From Sanyastnella coralliicola (GTDB lineage: Bacteria > Bacteroidota > Bacteroidia > Flavobacteriales_D > Sanyastnellaceae): a DNA stretch of 64,000 nt. Of the stretch, positions 54,557 to 62,115 are shown in pieces. A program made the position numbers and the translations under genes. The DNA lies in NCBI RefSeq assembly GCF_030845195.1, contig NZ_CP132543.1:2311501-2375500 (forward strand), written 5' to 3'. The notes beneath the pieces are model-generated. The model was not told the DNA's origin, made no database searches, and worked only from the letters and a program-made list of their open reading frames with translations. Each line of letters starts with the position of its first letter. Position 1 is the first letter of the stretch.

Positions 54557-54673
54557 ATGAAGGCATGTTGTAGAACAGGAGATTCCCCAAAATCAGGTAA
54601 ATACAGGAAATATTTCAATTGGTTTATCTACGTGATTTTGGCAGGAATTGTTGCCTTCGCTTTTGTTCAATAA
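54557..54673 (+). CDS. Small 38-aa single-helix membrane peptide with CC motif
   Basis: ATG at 54557, stop at 54671-54673, 9 nt after the DUF3347 gene. The peptide begins MKACCRTGDSPKSG and ends in a helix (NWFIYVILAGIVAFAFV). The adjacent cysteines and the helix resemble small membrane helpers often seen in metal-efflux operons. The reading frame is short, so the call leans on spacing, start context and composition. Confidence 0.5.
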   Translation: MKACCRTGDSPKSGKYRKYFNWFIYVILAGIVAFAFVQ

Positions 54674-54700
54674 AAACAACAGGATGATGAAAAACTCAAA

Positions 54701-55643
54701 CAAATTACCCATTTACTTCTGAAGTACCTGAATCCCTTACGTTCTGAGGCTAATTATTAGCTAAAAATCAATAGCTATGAAGAAGTATACAGATATAGTA
54801 TCGTTCATGCGAGACTTCCAAATGGAAGACGACTGTCGTCCTTGTGGCTACGAACATTCTATAAAAGGAAGAACATGGTATCATAAGAGGTGTCAACGAT
54901 GTCATTATGATGAATCTTTCACCGCACACACCCTATTTCACAAGGTCAAATTTAGCTTGGTCGAAGCTTTTGTCATTACCTATCAGTAGTCTATGATGAA
55001 GAAAGCCATGGCAACCACAGAGATTGCTAGACAGTTCAGTTTTAAGCAACAAACCGCATGGTTTTTCAAGCGAAAAGTACAACAAGCAATGAAATCAACG
55101 GGGCCTCAACGGTTGCTTGATAATGTAGAAGTAGATGAGACCGTCATTGGTGGCGCAGAGAAAGGAGCTCCTTGAAGGAGTCATGGAAAGAAGAAGAAAG
55201 TTCAAGTGGCTATTGAGGTTGAGTACCCTGAAGACTCAGGTCAACGCCCAAAGATTAAAAACGCAAACGCGATCATCATAGAGAGTTATAGCTCAGAGCA
55301 ACTAAAGAAAGGCATCGATAAAATGGTTGATGTACACGCAGTGAATGCAACAGATGGCTGGAAAGCATATGAAACGGCTGTCGGAGAACGCTGGCACCAA
55401 TACTTACCTACTGCTTCGGGAAAGAACTTCGAATTACTTCATTGGCACATCTTCAATTTGAAGAACTGGATTCGGGGCATACATCACCATGTGTCTTTGA
55501 AACATCTGGATTACTATCTCAGAGTCTCCATACAAATTCAATAGACGAAATCGAACCCACTGGTCTCCATGTCATCTTCTAAAAACGATGACCAAAAGTC
55601 CTTGGCTCCCCTACAGAAAAGCTATTGAGAGGTAAAAGGGTAA
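54701..55643 (+). mobile_element. Degenerate IS1595-type insertion sequence
   Basis: The element holds the broken transposase and is bounded by a candidate inverted repeat: CAAATTACCCATTTACTTCT at 54701-54720 and the complement of 55624-55643 (CATATTACCCTTTTACCTCT), 17 of 20 positions matching. No clear 8-bp target duplication is seen. It interrupts the efflux operon between the small peptide and the P-type ATPase gene. Confidence 0.6.
54777..55635 (+). pseudogene. IS1595 family transposase, inactivated
   Basis: About 286 codons of an ISXO2-like transposase in one frame. There is a zinc ribbon (CRPCGYE...CQRCHYDESF), then TTEIARQFSFKQQTAW, then the DDE-type start VEVDETVIGG, ending in the FNRRN motif. 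It is broken by two in-frame stops, TAG at 54987-54989 and TGA at 55173-55175 (the latter replaces an Arg codon in a GARGRSHG-like site), and a +1 shift near 55525 just before YKFNRRN. Intact flanking reading shows decay is recent and mostly by point mutation. Confidence 0.85.
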
Positions 55644-55676
55644 TATGTCTATTGAAAAATAAAAAACCAAAGGAAT

Positions 55677-57770
55677 ATGGAACATCAACACAAAAAACAT
55701 TCAGAGCACCAAAATCACAGTCACCATAACCACCATACTCACCAGGGGCATGAACATCAAGGATATGGACAGCATGGCGGGAACCCACCGCACGGCCATG
55801 CCCATCACGACCATCACAAAATGATGATTGAAGACTTTAAAAAACGGTTTTGGGTCTCCCTGGTCATCTCCATTCCTGTTTTGGTCCTTTCCCCTATGAT
55901 ACAGGATTTTATGGGCTTTGAATTGGTATTCAACGGCAACTTGTATGTCCTTTTTGCCCTTTCATCTCTTGCTTTCTTTTATGGAGGCTGGCCATTCCTG
56001 AAAGGGTTGAAGGATGAAGTAAAAAAGGGTGCTTTAGGCATGATGACCCTCATTGCCGTTGCCATTACCGTAGCATATGCGTACAGCACTGCCGTAGTAT
56101 TTGGGTTGGAAGGGAAAATGTTCTTCTGGGAGCTGGTAACACTTATTGACATTATGCTGGTTGGTCATTGGATAGAAATGAAGTCCGTCTTGGGAGCTTC
56201 CAAAGCACTGGAGCTGCTGGTCAGTATGATGCCATCGGAGGCTTATCGAATTAGCGGTGATGGCTCGGTTGAAAAAGTAAAGTTGGATGAATTACAAAAA
56301 GGCGACCACATACAAGTAAAACCTGGAGCACAGATACCTGCGGACGGCCTCATTTTTAAAGGAGAAAGCCACCTTAACGAAAGTATGCTCACAGGTGAAT
56401 CCAAACCGGTAAAAAAGAGAGAAGGCGACACAGTAATTGGCGGAGCCATCAACGGTAACGGCACATTACGTATAGAAGTGAAGGGAGCGGGAAAGGACAG
56501 CTATCTGAATAAAGTGATTACAATGGTACGGGAAGCGCAGAAAACAAAAAGTAAAACCCAAAATCTGGCAGATCGGGCAGCCAAATGGCTTACCTACATT
56601 GCGCTCACAGTTGGTTTCGGAACGTTGGTGGTTTGGATAGCGTTAGGCTTTGACTTTGTATATGCCCTGGAGCGAATGGTAACCGTCATGATTATTTCCT
56701 GCCCCCATGCGTTAGGACTGGCCGTGCCACTGGTGGTAGCTATTTCCACAACCATTTCCGCACAAAACGGTCTGCTCATACGCAATCGGACGGCATTTGA
56801 GAACAGTCGTAGAATCAGTATTATCGTTTTCGATAAAACCGGAACGCTTACCCAAGGTTCTCATGAAGTGATACGAATAGTGCCTCTACAAGACGGAATA
56901 AATGAGCGAGAACTATTACGATTAGCTACTGCTGTAGAGCAATATTCTGAGCACCATATTGCCAAAGGACTCCTAAGAAAGGCCAAATCAGAGGGTATTT
57001 CCATTCCCCATGCAGAAGACTTCAAATATGAACCCGGAATTGGTGTTAGCGCGATTGTAGAAGGGCAAAAAATAGAAGCCGGAGGCAATGGTATATTGAA
57101 AAAGATCAACCGCAGTGACACGGAATACACGGATTCAAGCGCCGAAACAAAAGTGTTCTTTTTATCAAACGGTGAGATAATCGGATTTGTCTCCTTCGCT
57201 GACCAAATCAGGAAAGCTTCTTTCGGAGCCATAAAGACACTGCATAAAAACAACATAAAAACCCTTTTACTAACTGGTGATAGTGAAGATGTTGCCCAAG
57301 ACGTGGCCAACAGATTAGCTATGAATAAGTTCATGGCCAATGTATTACCTCATGAAAAACAAGAAAAATTAAGAGAACTACAAGCGCAGGGTGAATTCGT
57401 AGCAATGGCGGGGGATGGTGTAAATGATGCCCCTGCTTTGGCACAAGCGGATGTAGGGATTGCTGTAGGTTCAGGTGCAGATATTGCAGCTGAAACAGCT
57501 GATATTATTCTTGTTAATAGCGACCCACAAGATATAGTTAACCTCATTCTATTTGGAAAAGTTACTTACAGGAAGATGATTCAAAATCTCATATGGGCCT
57601 TAGGATATAATGTATTGACTATTCCTTTGGCAGCAGGCGTGCTATATTCCTACGGCTTCGTTCTCGAGCCTGCTATTGGCGCTATCTTTATGATTTTGAG
57701 TACGATTATAGTAGCCCTAAATGCCCAAATCCTAAAGAATAAAATTAAAAAATCTCAAATCAACATTTGA
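55677..57770 (+). CDS. copB: Copper/silver-type P1B ATPase with CPH motif (CopB-like)
   Basis: A 697-aa pump. The N-terminus has a His-rich tail (~1-48, about twenty His) in place of HMA domains. P-type motifs: TGES-type MLTGESKPVKK, transmembrane C342-P-H, phosphorylated D386-KTGTLTQGS, SEHHIAKG nucleotide loop and MAGDGVNDAPALAQADVGIAVG. CPH and a His-rich tail are typical of the CopB (P1B-3) group that exports Cu+/Cu2+ or Ag+. It is the last gene of the metal island and is followed by a bidirectional terminator. Confidence 0.92.
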   Translation: MEHQHKKHSEHQNHSHHNHHTHQGHEHQGYGQHGGNPPHGHAHHDHHKMMIEDFKKRFWVSLVISIPVLVLSPMIQDFMGFELVFNGNLYVLFALSSLAFFYGGWPFLKGLKDEVKKGALGMMTLIAVAITVAYAYSTAVVFGLEGKMFFWELVTLIDIMLVGHWIEMKSVLGASKALELLVSMMPSEAYRISGDGSVEKVKLDELQKGDHIQVKPGAQIPADGLIFKGESHLNESMLTGESKPVKKREGDTVIGGAINGNGTLRIEVKGAGKDSYLNKVITMVREAQKTKSKTQNLADRAAKWLTYIALTVGFGTLVVWIALGFDFVYALERMVTVMIISCPHALGLAVPLVVAISTTISAQNGLLIRNRTAFENSRRISIIVFDKTGTLTQGSHEVIRIVPLQDGINERELLRLATAVEQYSEHHIAKGLLRKAKSEGISIPHAEDFKYEPGIGVSAIVEGQKIEAGGNGILKKINRSDTEYTDSSAETKVFFLSNGEIIGFVSFADQIRKASFGAIKTLHKNNIKTLLLTGDSEDVAQDVANRLAMNKFMANVLPHEKQEKLRELQAQGEFVAMAGDGVNDAPALAQADVGIAVGSGADIAAETADIILVNSDPQDIVNLILFGKVTYRKMIQNLIWALGYNVLTIPLAAGVLYSYGFVLEPAIGAIFMILSTIIVALNAQILKNKIKKSQINI

Positions 57771-57970
57771 TTTCTCAATCTGACAGAGTTGACCATTAGA
57801 ATCATTTGATAAGTTCCTCAAGAAGCGATAACAATTAACCAACTAAATGCCGTGGCATCCAGATCTCTCCCTAATTATTTGAAAATGCCCAAATTGAATA
57901 ACCAAACCCAATCACCATTGACCTCACCACCCATTTTGAAGAAATAGAATCAACATGTCTGAAATTAAAA
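57771..57970. other. Gap without gene
   Basis: A 200-nt AT-rich spacer between the ATPase stop and the terminator; no heptad repeats or open genes seen. Confidence 0.4.
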
Positions 57971-58002
57971 AGGACGACAATTTGTCGTCCTCTTTTTTTT
58001 TT
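57971..58002. terminator. Bidirectional terminator at the end of the metal island
   Basis: AGGACGAC / GTCGTCCT stem with an AATTT loop, a T-run on the right and an A-run on the left, placed between convergent genes. Confidence 0.88.
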
Positions 58003-58012
58003 ACGTAAAACG

Positions 58013-60043
58013 CTATTGGATAATCAATCTTTTGTTGATCAAAAATTCCGATCCACCGACCTCAAGAACATAAACTCCTCTAGGTAATTGATGCGTTAGA
58101 ATCGTAAATCGATCTGAACCATTGAGTTTCTCGGTATGTACAATTTCACCAGATGCTGAGTAAAGATTTATATATCCATGCTCGAATTGCTTGTCTATAC
58201 GAACACTAAAAAACTCTGATGCGGGGTTAGGAAAAACTTCTACTATAGTCTCTGAAGCCTCTGTCGTATTCAGGATGACTGAATCTGGAATAAGCCGACC
58301 TACTTCGTTGGTTATAGAATTCACGTACCATAAGAAACCGTCAGGTCCAATTACAATTCCTTGTATGCCAGGAGCGCCTGTGCTTACTCTTCCAATTTCG
58401 TTAGCAGGGAGTTCACTGATATCAAAAAATATGACGTCTCCATTGGCATGGTCGCTGACTACCATGTAGCCATCCAGAATTTCAATTCCACTAGGTTCTA
58501 TGAGACCTTCTTGAACAACAACATCCCACTCGACTCCAGTAACGTTTGCATATTCTGCTAAAGATTCATGTGGTCCCCAAGACGGAACTCCTGATAAATT
58601 TCCCGAAGCAGAATTAAGTCGCAAAACTCTACCTTGCCCTCCATCAACGATGTACAAATCTTCTTTATCCTCGTCGAACTCAATATGGCAGGAGATTCCC
58701 TGTTCAATCCAGCTTACCTCGACCTCTGGAAATCTCCAGATGATTCCATCAGCATGATCGGAATTTCCTGGACCGTGATCTTCAGCAAAATCATAGCGAG
58801 CAATATCTCCATTAAAGTGGTCAAAAACCCAATAAATATTATCCCTTTCCCAAGCTATACCCATTGAATACGGACTTTCATGAAGCATGTCCAAATGACT
58901 ACCATTTCCTCCTGACGGCTGGGCATATATGTCAGGATCACTTGACCATAAAGCAGGTCCGGTGAATGGTTCTCCCCCGTCATGATTGGCATCAAAAACC
59001 GCTGTAGAGGTGGCAAAATTAGTATTCAACCCAAAAGCGATCGCACTCGGTAGTGACATAAAATGCCAAGCATTACCATCTTGCTGCCATAGAGAATTCT
59101 GATTTTGAGAACCCGGATCTGTAATTTTTACAGTTGAACCACCTGTATTTTCAGTACCTTGATTAATTATCCAGAGGTCACCACCCGGGTGAAAATCCAA
59201 ATCACGTGGATGATCAACTTGATCAGTGTTATCAGCAATCACCTCAATTTCAACACTTTCAGTATCTAAGAAATAACTCGGCAAGATGTTGGGTTGAATG
59301 TCCAATACAGTGAGATCAATATTCTGCATGTCATTCATTGGATTCTCATCTCCCGTTAATCCATTTACTTCAAGAATTTGAACGGATAGCTCATAAGAAC
59401 CCGGAGACCATGCTCCCCAAAGAATCGGATGCACAAAAGTGTATTCTTCAAAAGGGGCAATACTTAAATCATTTAGACTCCCAACAATCCATTCCTCATT
59501 ACCCACCCAAAATGCCAGTGTTAACGAATTTATCGACTCTAATCCACTATTCAATACATGACCTTGTACTTCGACCTCACCTTGATTAAGATAGGGACCC
59601 ATTGTAAGTTCATGAATCCCTACGTCAAGATTTGGAAGCTCAACAACGTCGAATATAAACTCATCCTCTGCCCCAGTTGCCTCAAAACTGTATACCGTAT
59701 ATCCACCAATTTGAATATCAAATATTGCTCCTCCGTCGCCCCAATCATCGATAAAGATTACTTTGTAGCTTCCTCCAAGCTCTAAATCCCATGGACCTTC
59801 AGATATGGTCGAGTTATTGGGATAACCTCCTGCTGATTGTTGTTGGCCGCCTCCTCCTTCGCATCCTACATTTGTATTTCCGCCGACAAAAATAGGCTCC
59901 TCTCCACAATCATTTGAAGCATCAGAAAGCTCCCAATATATTTCGTAACCCCAGTTGTCGGTATGAACTTCTATGCTTACCTCCTCAGCAATAGCCACAG
60001 TGCATAATAGTAAGAGATAGAATAAAATCACAATTCTTAACAT
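58013..60043 (-). CDS. T9SS-secreted protein with NHL/SMP-like propeller
   Basis: A 676-aa protein with a signal peptide (MLRIVILFYLLLLCTVAIA). Residues ~22-130 form a D.WG.E..W..S domain (TDNWGYEIYWELSD ... YPNNSTISEG ... IDDWGDGGAIF) that also occurs in the middle of the deiminase-family protein at 8.5-11.3 kb. Residues ~135-250 are CARDB/Ig-like. The middle (~275-590) is a propeller of six-bladed NHL/SMP-30 type (HPRDLDFHPGGDLWIINQG; PSGIEILDGYMVVSDHANGDVIFF). The end is a type A T9SS sorting domain (VEVFPNPASEFFSVRI ... LPRGVYVLEV). Confidence 0.85.
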   Translation of the reverse strand: MLRIVILFYLLLLCTVAIAEEVSIEVHTDNWGYEIYWELSDASNDCGEEPIFVGGNTNVGCEGGGGQQQSAGGYPNNSTISEGPWDLELGGSYKVIFIDDWGDGGAIFDIQIGGYTVYSFEATGAEDEFIFDVVELPNLDVGIHELTMGPYLNQGEVEVQGHVLNSGLESINSLTLAFWVGNEEWIVGSLNDLSIAPFEEYTFVHPILWGAWSPGSYELSVQILEVNGLTGDENPMNDMQNIDLTVLDIQPNILPSYFLDTESVEIEVIADNTDQVDHPRDLDFHPGGDLWIINQGTENTGGSTVKITDPGSQNQNSLWQQDGNAWHFMSLPSAIAFGLNTNFATSTAVFDANHDGGEPFTGPALWSSDPDIYAQPSGGNGSHLDMLHESPYSMGIAWERDNIYWVFDHFNGDIARYDFAEDHGPGNSDHADGIIWRFPEVEVSWIEQGISCHIEFDEDKEDLYIVDGGQGRVLRLNSASGNLSGVPSWGPHESLAEYANVTGVEWDVVVQEGLIEPSGIEILDGYMVVSDHANGDVIFFDISELPANEIGRVSTGAPGIQGIVIGPDGFLWYVNSITNEVGRLIPDSVILNTTEASETIVEVFPNPASEFFSVRIDKQFEHGYINLYSASGEIVHTEKLNGSDRFTILTHQLPRGVYVLEVGGSEFLINKRLIIQ

Positions 60044-60273
60044 AATCCGAAATTTCCGTGAACCTATCTTTTTTCAGTCGTTGATTCAAATCGTTCGAAT
60101 CTTATTATTGCAGTCCTGTTTTACATAATATCCAGTGAATTAGCACATGGTAGTTCTCTTCAACCACTTTTTAAATTAATCTTGATTGAACATTCACTTA
60201 TTCAAGAATAGCGCACTCCGTTAGTAAGCAACTTTGGTTTCCAAATCGCCGTGCTCCCCAAGAAAACCTCCCA
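60044..60273. other. Gap without gene
   Basis: AT-rich spacer upstream of the T9SS gene. Short open frames here have no start context or recognisable domain. It ends at the duplicated tmRNA 3' segment. Confidence 0.4.
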
Positions 60274-60343
60274 TCCCCAATGCAAAAAAGGGACCTCCCA
60301 TAATGAATAGGAAGTCCATTTTATAAGTCTAGCTGGCGGGAGT
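60274..60343 (-). repeat. Decayed second copy of tmRNA 3' end and terminator
   Basis: About 70 nt that align with 60379-60449: TCCCCAATGC, an A-run, the terminator hairpin GGACcTCC...GGAaGTCC and AGCTGGCGGGAGT (the last 13 nt match the tmRNA acceptor and T-arm exactly). Similarity stops inside the T-arm. Such direct repeats mark sites where an element integrated into, and left, ssrA. Confidence 0.75.
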
Positions 60344-60389
60344 TTCCGAATCACTCCGTTCTCGGAATAAACTTCTCCTCCCCAATGCA

Positions 60390-60424
60390 TAAAAAAAGGA
60401 CCTCCTAAATGATTAGGAAGTCCC
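60390..60424 (-). terminator. tmRNA terminator
   Basis: Hairpin GGACcTCCTAA / TTAGGAaGTCC with a run of U on the minus strand, 10 nt beyond the tmRNA 3' end. Confidence 0.75.
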
Positions 60425-60433
60425 TTTTATTAG

Positions 60434-60833
60434 TGGAGCTGGCGGGAGTCGAACCCGCGTCCAAACGAGGAATATCTATGGTTTCTACATGTTTAGCTGA
60501 TGATTAATTTTCGACTTGAAGCCGGACATCAGCGCCCAACCTAAAGCTTAGCCTAGTAAATTTCGCATTAGGCGTTAGGCCCGCCCTCTGCTAGTCCCAT
60601 TTTTACGATGCCCGTTGTCTATAGGAAAGGAACAATACCCATAGACCGGACAACTCGTTCCGTCCTACCTAGAGGACTCGAATTAGGCAATCTGTCTTAG
60701 ACTAGATTAAGCCGCGAGTGCGTAAGAAGTGTTGTCATTTCTGACTCATGCCCTTGGATTTACGAGGTAAAGCAAGAAAACCTCGACATGCTTGCTTAGC
60801 GATTCATCTCGCTGTCAAAGCCAGTTCAGCCCC
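60434..60833 (-). ncRNA. ssrA: Transfer-messenger RNA (tmRNA)
   Basis: One-piece tmRNA of ~400 nt. The 5' end GGGGCTGA (from 60833) pairs with CAGCTCC at the 3' end, followed by discriminator A. The next bases are CTA, so CCA must be added after transcription. The T-arm reads GGTTCGACTCCCGCC. The tag frame is at 60742-60707: AGA AAT GAC AAC ACT TCT TAC GCA CTC GCG GCT TAA, giving (A)RNDNTSYALAA; alignment with E. coli places the resume codon at AGA. It rescues stalled ribosomes and tags their products for proteolysis. Confidence 0.93.
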
Positions 60834-60912
60834 AGAAATCAAAGATCGTTTGCCATGTATACATCAAATTTCATACCGATGACACTTTGGCAGAGCAGGC
60901 AAAGATAGGGAA

Positions 60913-60976
60913 TTCCGGCATCTGGCGTCCGGCGTCCGTTGAATAGGGAGACGGATGCCGGACGCCGGACGCCGGA
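60913..60976. repeat. Inverted pair of GGCGTCC heptad arrays forming a long hairpin
   Basis: Left arm (three units of CATCTGG, CGTCCGG, CGTCCG) and right arm (GATGCCG, GACGCCG, GACGCCG) are nearly reverse complements over ~24 nt with an 11-15-nt loop. It follows the merC-side terminator and precedes the tmRNA start region. Confidence 0.8.
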
Positions 60977-60977
60977 A

Positions 60978-61003
60978 ACAAAAAGCCCCGCAAATGCGGG
61001 GCT
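60978..61003 (-). terminator. Terminator of the MerC-side transcript
   Basis: AGCCCCGC / GCGGGGCT stem with an AAAT loop; a U-run follows on the minus strand (positions 60975-60983 read AAACAAAAA on the plus strand). Confidence 0.88.
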
Positions 61004-61051
61004 GGTCACAGAGAGAGGGGTTGTTGAGAACCTTTCTAAAACTGTGTTTGC

Positions 61052-61105
61052 GAAATGAGTCTTAAGAGTGACATGAGGAAACGCCTTAACCGTGTGACTC
61101 ATTTC
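61052..61105 (-). other. Stem-loop between merC stop and terminator
   Basis: GAAATGAGTC (61052-61061) and GACTCATTTC (61096-61105) are perfect 10-nt arms; inner TTAAG...CTTAA segments could extend the fold. It lies in the 3' UTR of the MerC-like transcript. It might be a stability element or small RNA; only the structure is seen. Confidence 0.4.
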
Positions 61106-61130
61106 TCGTAACCAATCGTTGCAGTCTTTT

Positions 61131-61537
61131 CTATGTCGTGGCCGGTACACAGCACTCGTCGTCTTGGCAACGGCAAAACTTCAAGTTGTAGATGTGTACT
61201 GCTACCAATCCGATAGCGGCCGAGTATTTGAACCAATGCGAGGCAGCAAACCACCCCAAGTTTTCATTCATTACAGCTACAGCAAGAGCGATCCATGTAA
61301 TCCAGAGAAGCCATTTCACGGCCACTTTGGTTGTGTGCTTGCCTGAGTGCATCACGGCAAAGAAGGATATGATCAAAAACCGATGTCTATCCATCTCCAC
61401 CAAGCTGGTGCCGTTTCACAACAGGCAGCCGTACAACTGTGCGCAATAAAGATGAATGGAGTTGCCATGCAGTGAATCATACACAGACCGCTTGCCGCGG
61501 CTCCCATAACATCTGATTTCAATTGAATCGACTTCAC
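61131..61537 (-). pseudogene. MerC-domain membrane protein with a frameshift
   Basis: Start taken as GTG at 61537 (MKSIQLKSDVMGAAASG), just inside the divergent promoter. The first ~48 codons carry the metal-site helix GLCMIHCMATPFIFIAHSC and AACCETAPAWWRWIDIGF. The reading frame then needs one extra T in a run of five (about 61389-61393) to continue into LIISFFAVMHSGK ... VHIYNLKFCRCQDDECC. With the shift repaired the protein is ~136 aa with four helices and terminal Cys-rich residues. Whether this is a true mutation, slippage site or sequencing error in a homopolymer cannot be told. MerC moves mercury; genomic copies next to Fur genes may handle zinc or other metals. Confidence 0.7.
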
Positions 61538-61543
61538 TCTTAA

Positions 61544-61596
61544 TGCAACTGTGTTGCAAATATAGCAAGTGAATTTGTTATCGCAACCTAGTTGCG
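61544..61596. promoter_or_regulatory. Two perfect palindromic operators between merC-like and fur-family genes
   Basis: TGCAAC-TGT-GTTGCA (61544-61558) and CGCAAC-CTA-GTTGCG (61582-61596) are perfect 6-3-6 palindromes whose centres are 38 bp apart. Each is close to one of the divergent genes (7 nt before the merC GTG; 14 nt before the fur ATG), ideal for repression of both by the adjacent Fur-family protein. Confidence 0.8.
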
Positions 61597-61609
61597 CTAA
61601 ATTCGAACC

Positions 61610-61990
61610 ATGGGAATTGTACGACGCACGAAATCTCTTGACCTCCTTTTGAGCCAATTCGCTGATAGCCATGACGCTATTTCAGCCGTATCACTGATTG
61701 AGTCGTTGAAAAAGGATGTCAATAAAACAACAGTCTATCGATTACTCGATCGTTTAGAAGACGATGGTATCCTTCATTCCTTTATGAGCTCAGATGGCAT
61801 TAAGTGGTACGCCAAATGCCAAGGCTGCTCTTCTCACGGACACGCTGATGTCCACCCCCACTTCCAATGCACTGATTGCGGCAAAGTTGATTGCCTAGAT
61901 CTTGAAGTGTCTATACCATCAATCCCTGGAAGGAAAATCAATTCATCTCAAATCCTGATCCAGGGGACGTGTGATAATTGTTTGAATTAG
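61610..61990 (+). CDS. Fur-family metalloregulator (Zur-like)
   Basis: A 126-aa protein. The winged-helix half has the family core SLIESLKKDVNKTTVYRLLDRLEDDGIL. The C-terminal metal half has HADVHPHFQCTDCGKVDCLDL and ends with a CDNC motif, so both CxxC structural zinc pairs are present. It lacks the longer His cluster of classical Fur. It most likely represses itself and the divergent MerC-like gene through the two palindromes in the 72-nt gap. The sensed metal (zinc is likely from the motif set) is inference. Confidence 0.88.
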   Translation: MGIVRRTKSLDLLLSQFADSHDAISAVSLIESLKKDVNKTTVYRLLDRLEDDGILHSFMSSDGIKWYAKCQGCSSHGHADVHPHFQCTDCGKVDCLDLEVSIPSIPGRKINSSQILIQGTCDNCLN

Positions 61991-62114
61991 CAGACGAGAG
62001 TCTAGGGTCTAGAGGCAGGAATCGATAATCAAAAATCGATAATCTATAACTGGTCAATCTCGAGACCAGGAACAAGAACTTAAGCCTTAAGCCTTAAGCC
62101 ATACGCCTTAAAAG
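61990..62114. repeat. Heptad repeat block (GGTCTAG, ATCGATA, AAGCCTT families)
   Basis: Units GAGTCTA/GGTCTAG; then TCGATAA/TCTATAA type; then AAGCCTT three times and CATACGC. It fills the gap between the Fur-family gene and the convergent glycosyltransferase gene. Confidence 0.85.
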
Positions 62115-62115
62115 G

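Noticed and set aside
54777-55635. Stop codons in the transposase read as programmed recoding
   Set aside because: There are two nonsense codons of different type plus a separate frameshift, with no slippery site at the stops; decay is simpler.
60202-60390. Minus-strand open frame of 62 codons beyond the tmRNA
   Set aside because: It is composed of the tmRNA terminator and its decayed duplicate.
60568-60586. TTAGGCGTTAGGC inside the tmRNA gene looks like two heptad units
   Set aside because: The segment (GCCTAACGCCTAA in the RNA) can pair with TTAGG downstream as part of a tmRNA pseudoknot, so structure explains it; two units are too few to call an array.
60839-61150. Minus-strand open frame of 103 codons downstream of the MerC-like gene
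   Set aside because: It reads through a stem-loop, a terminator and the inverted heptad array, and has no recognisable domain.
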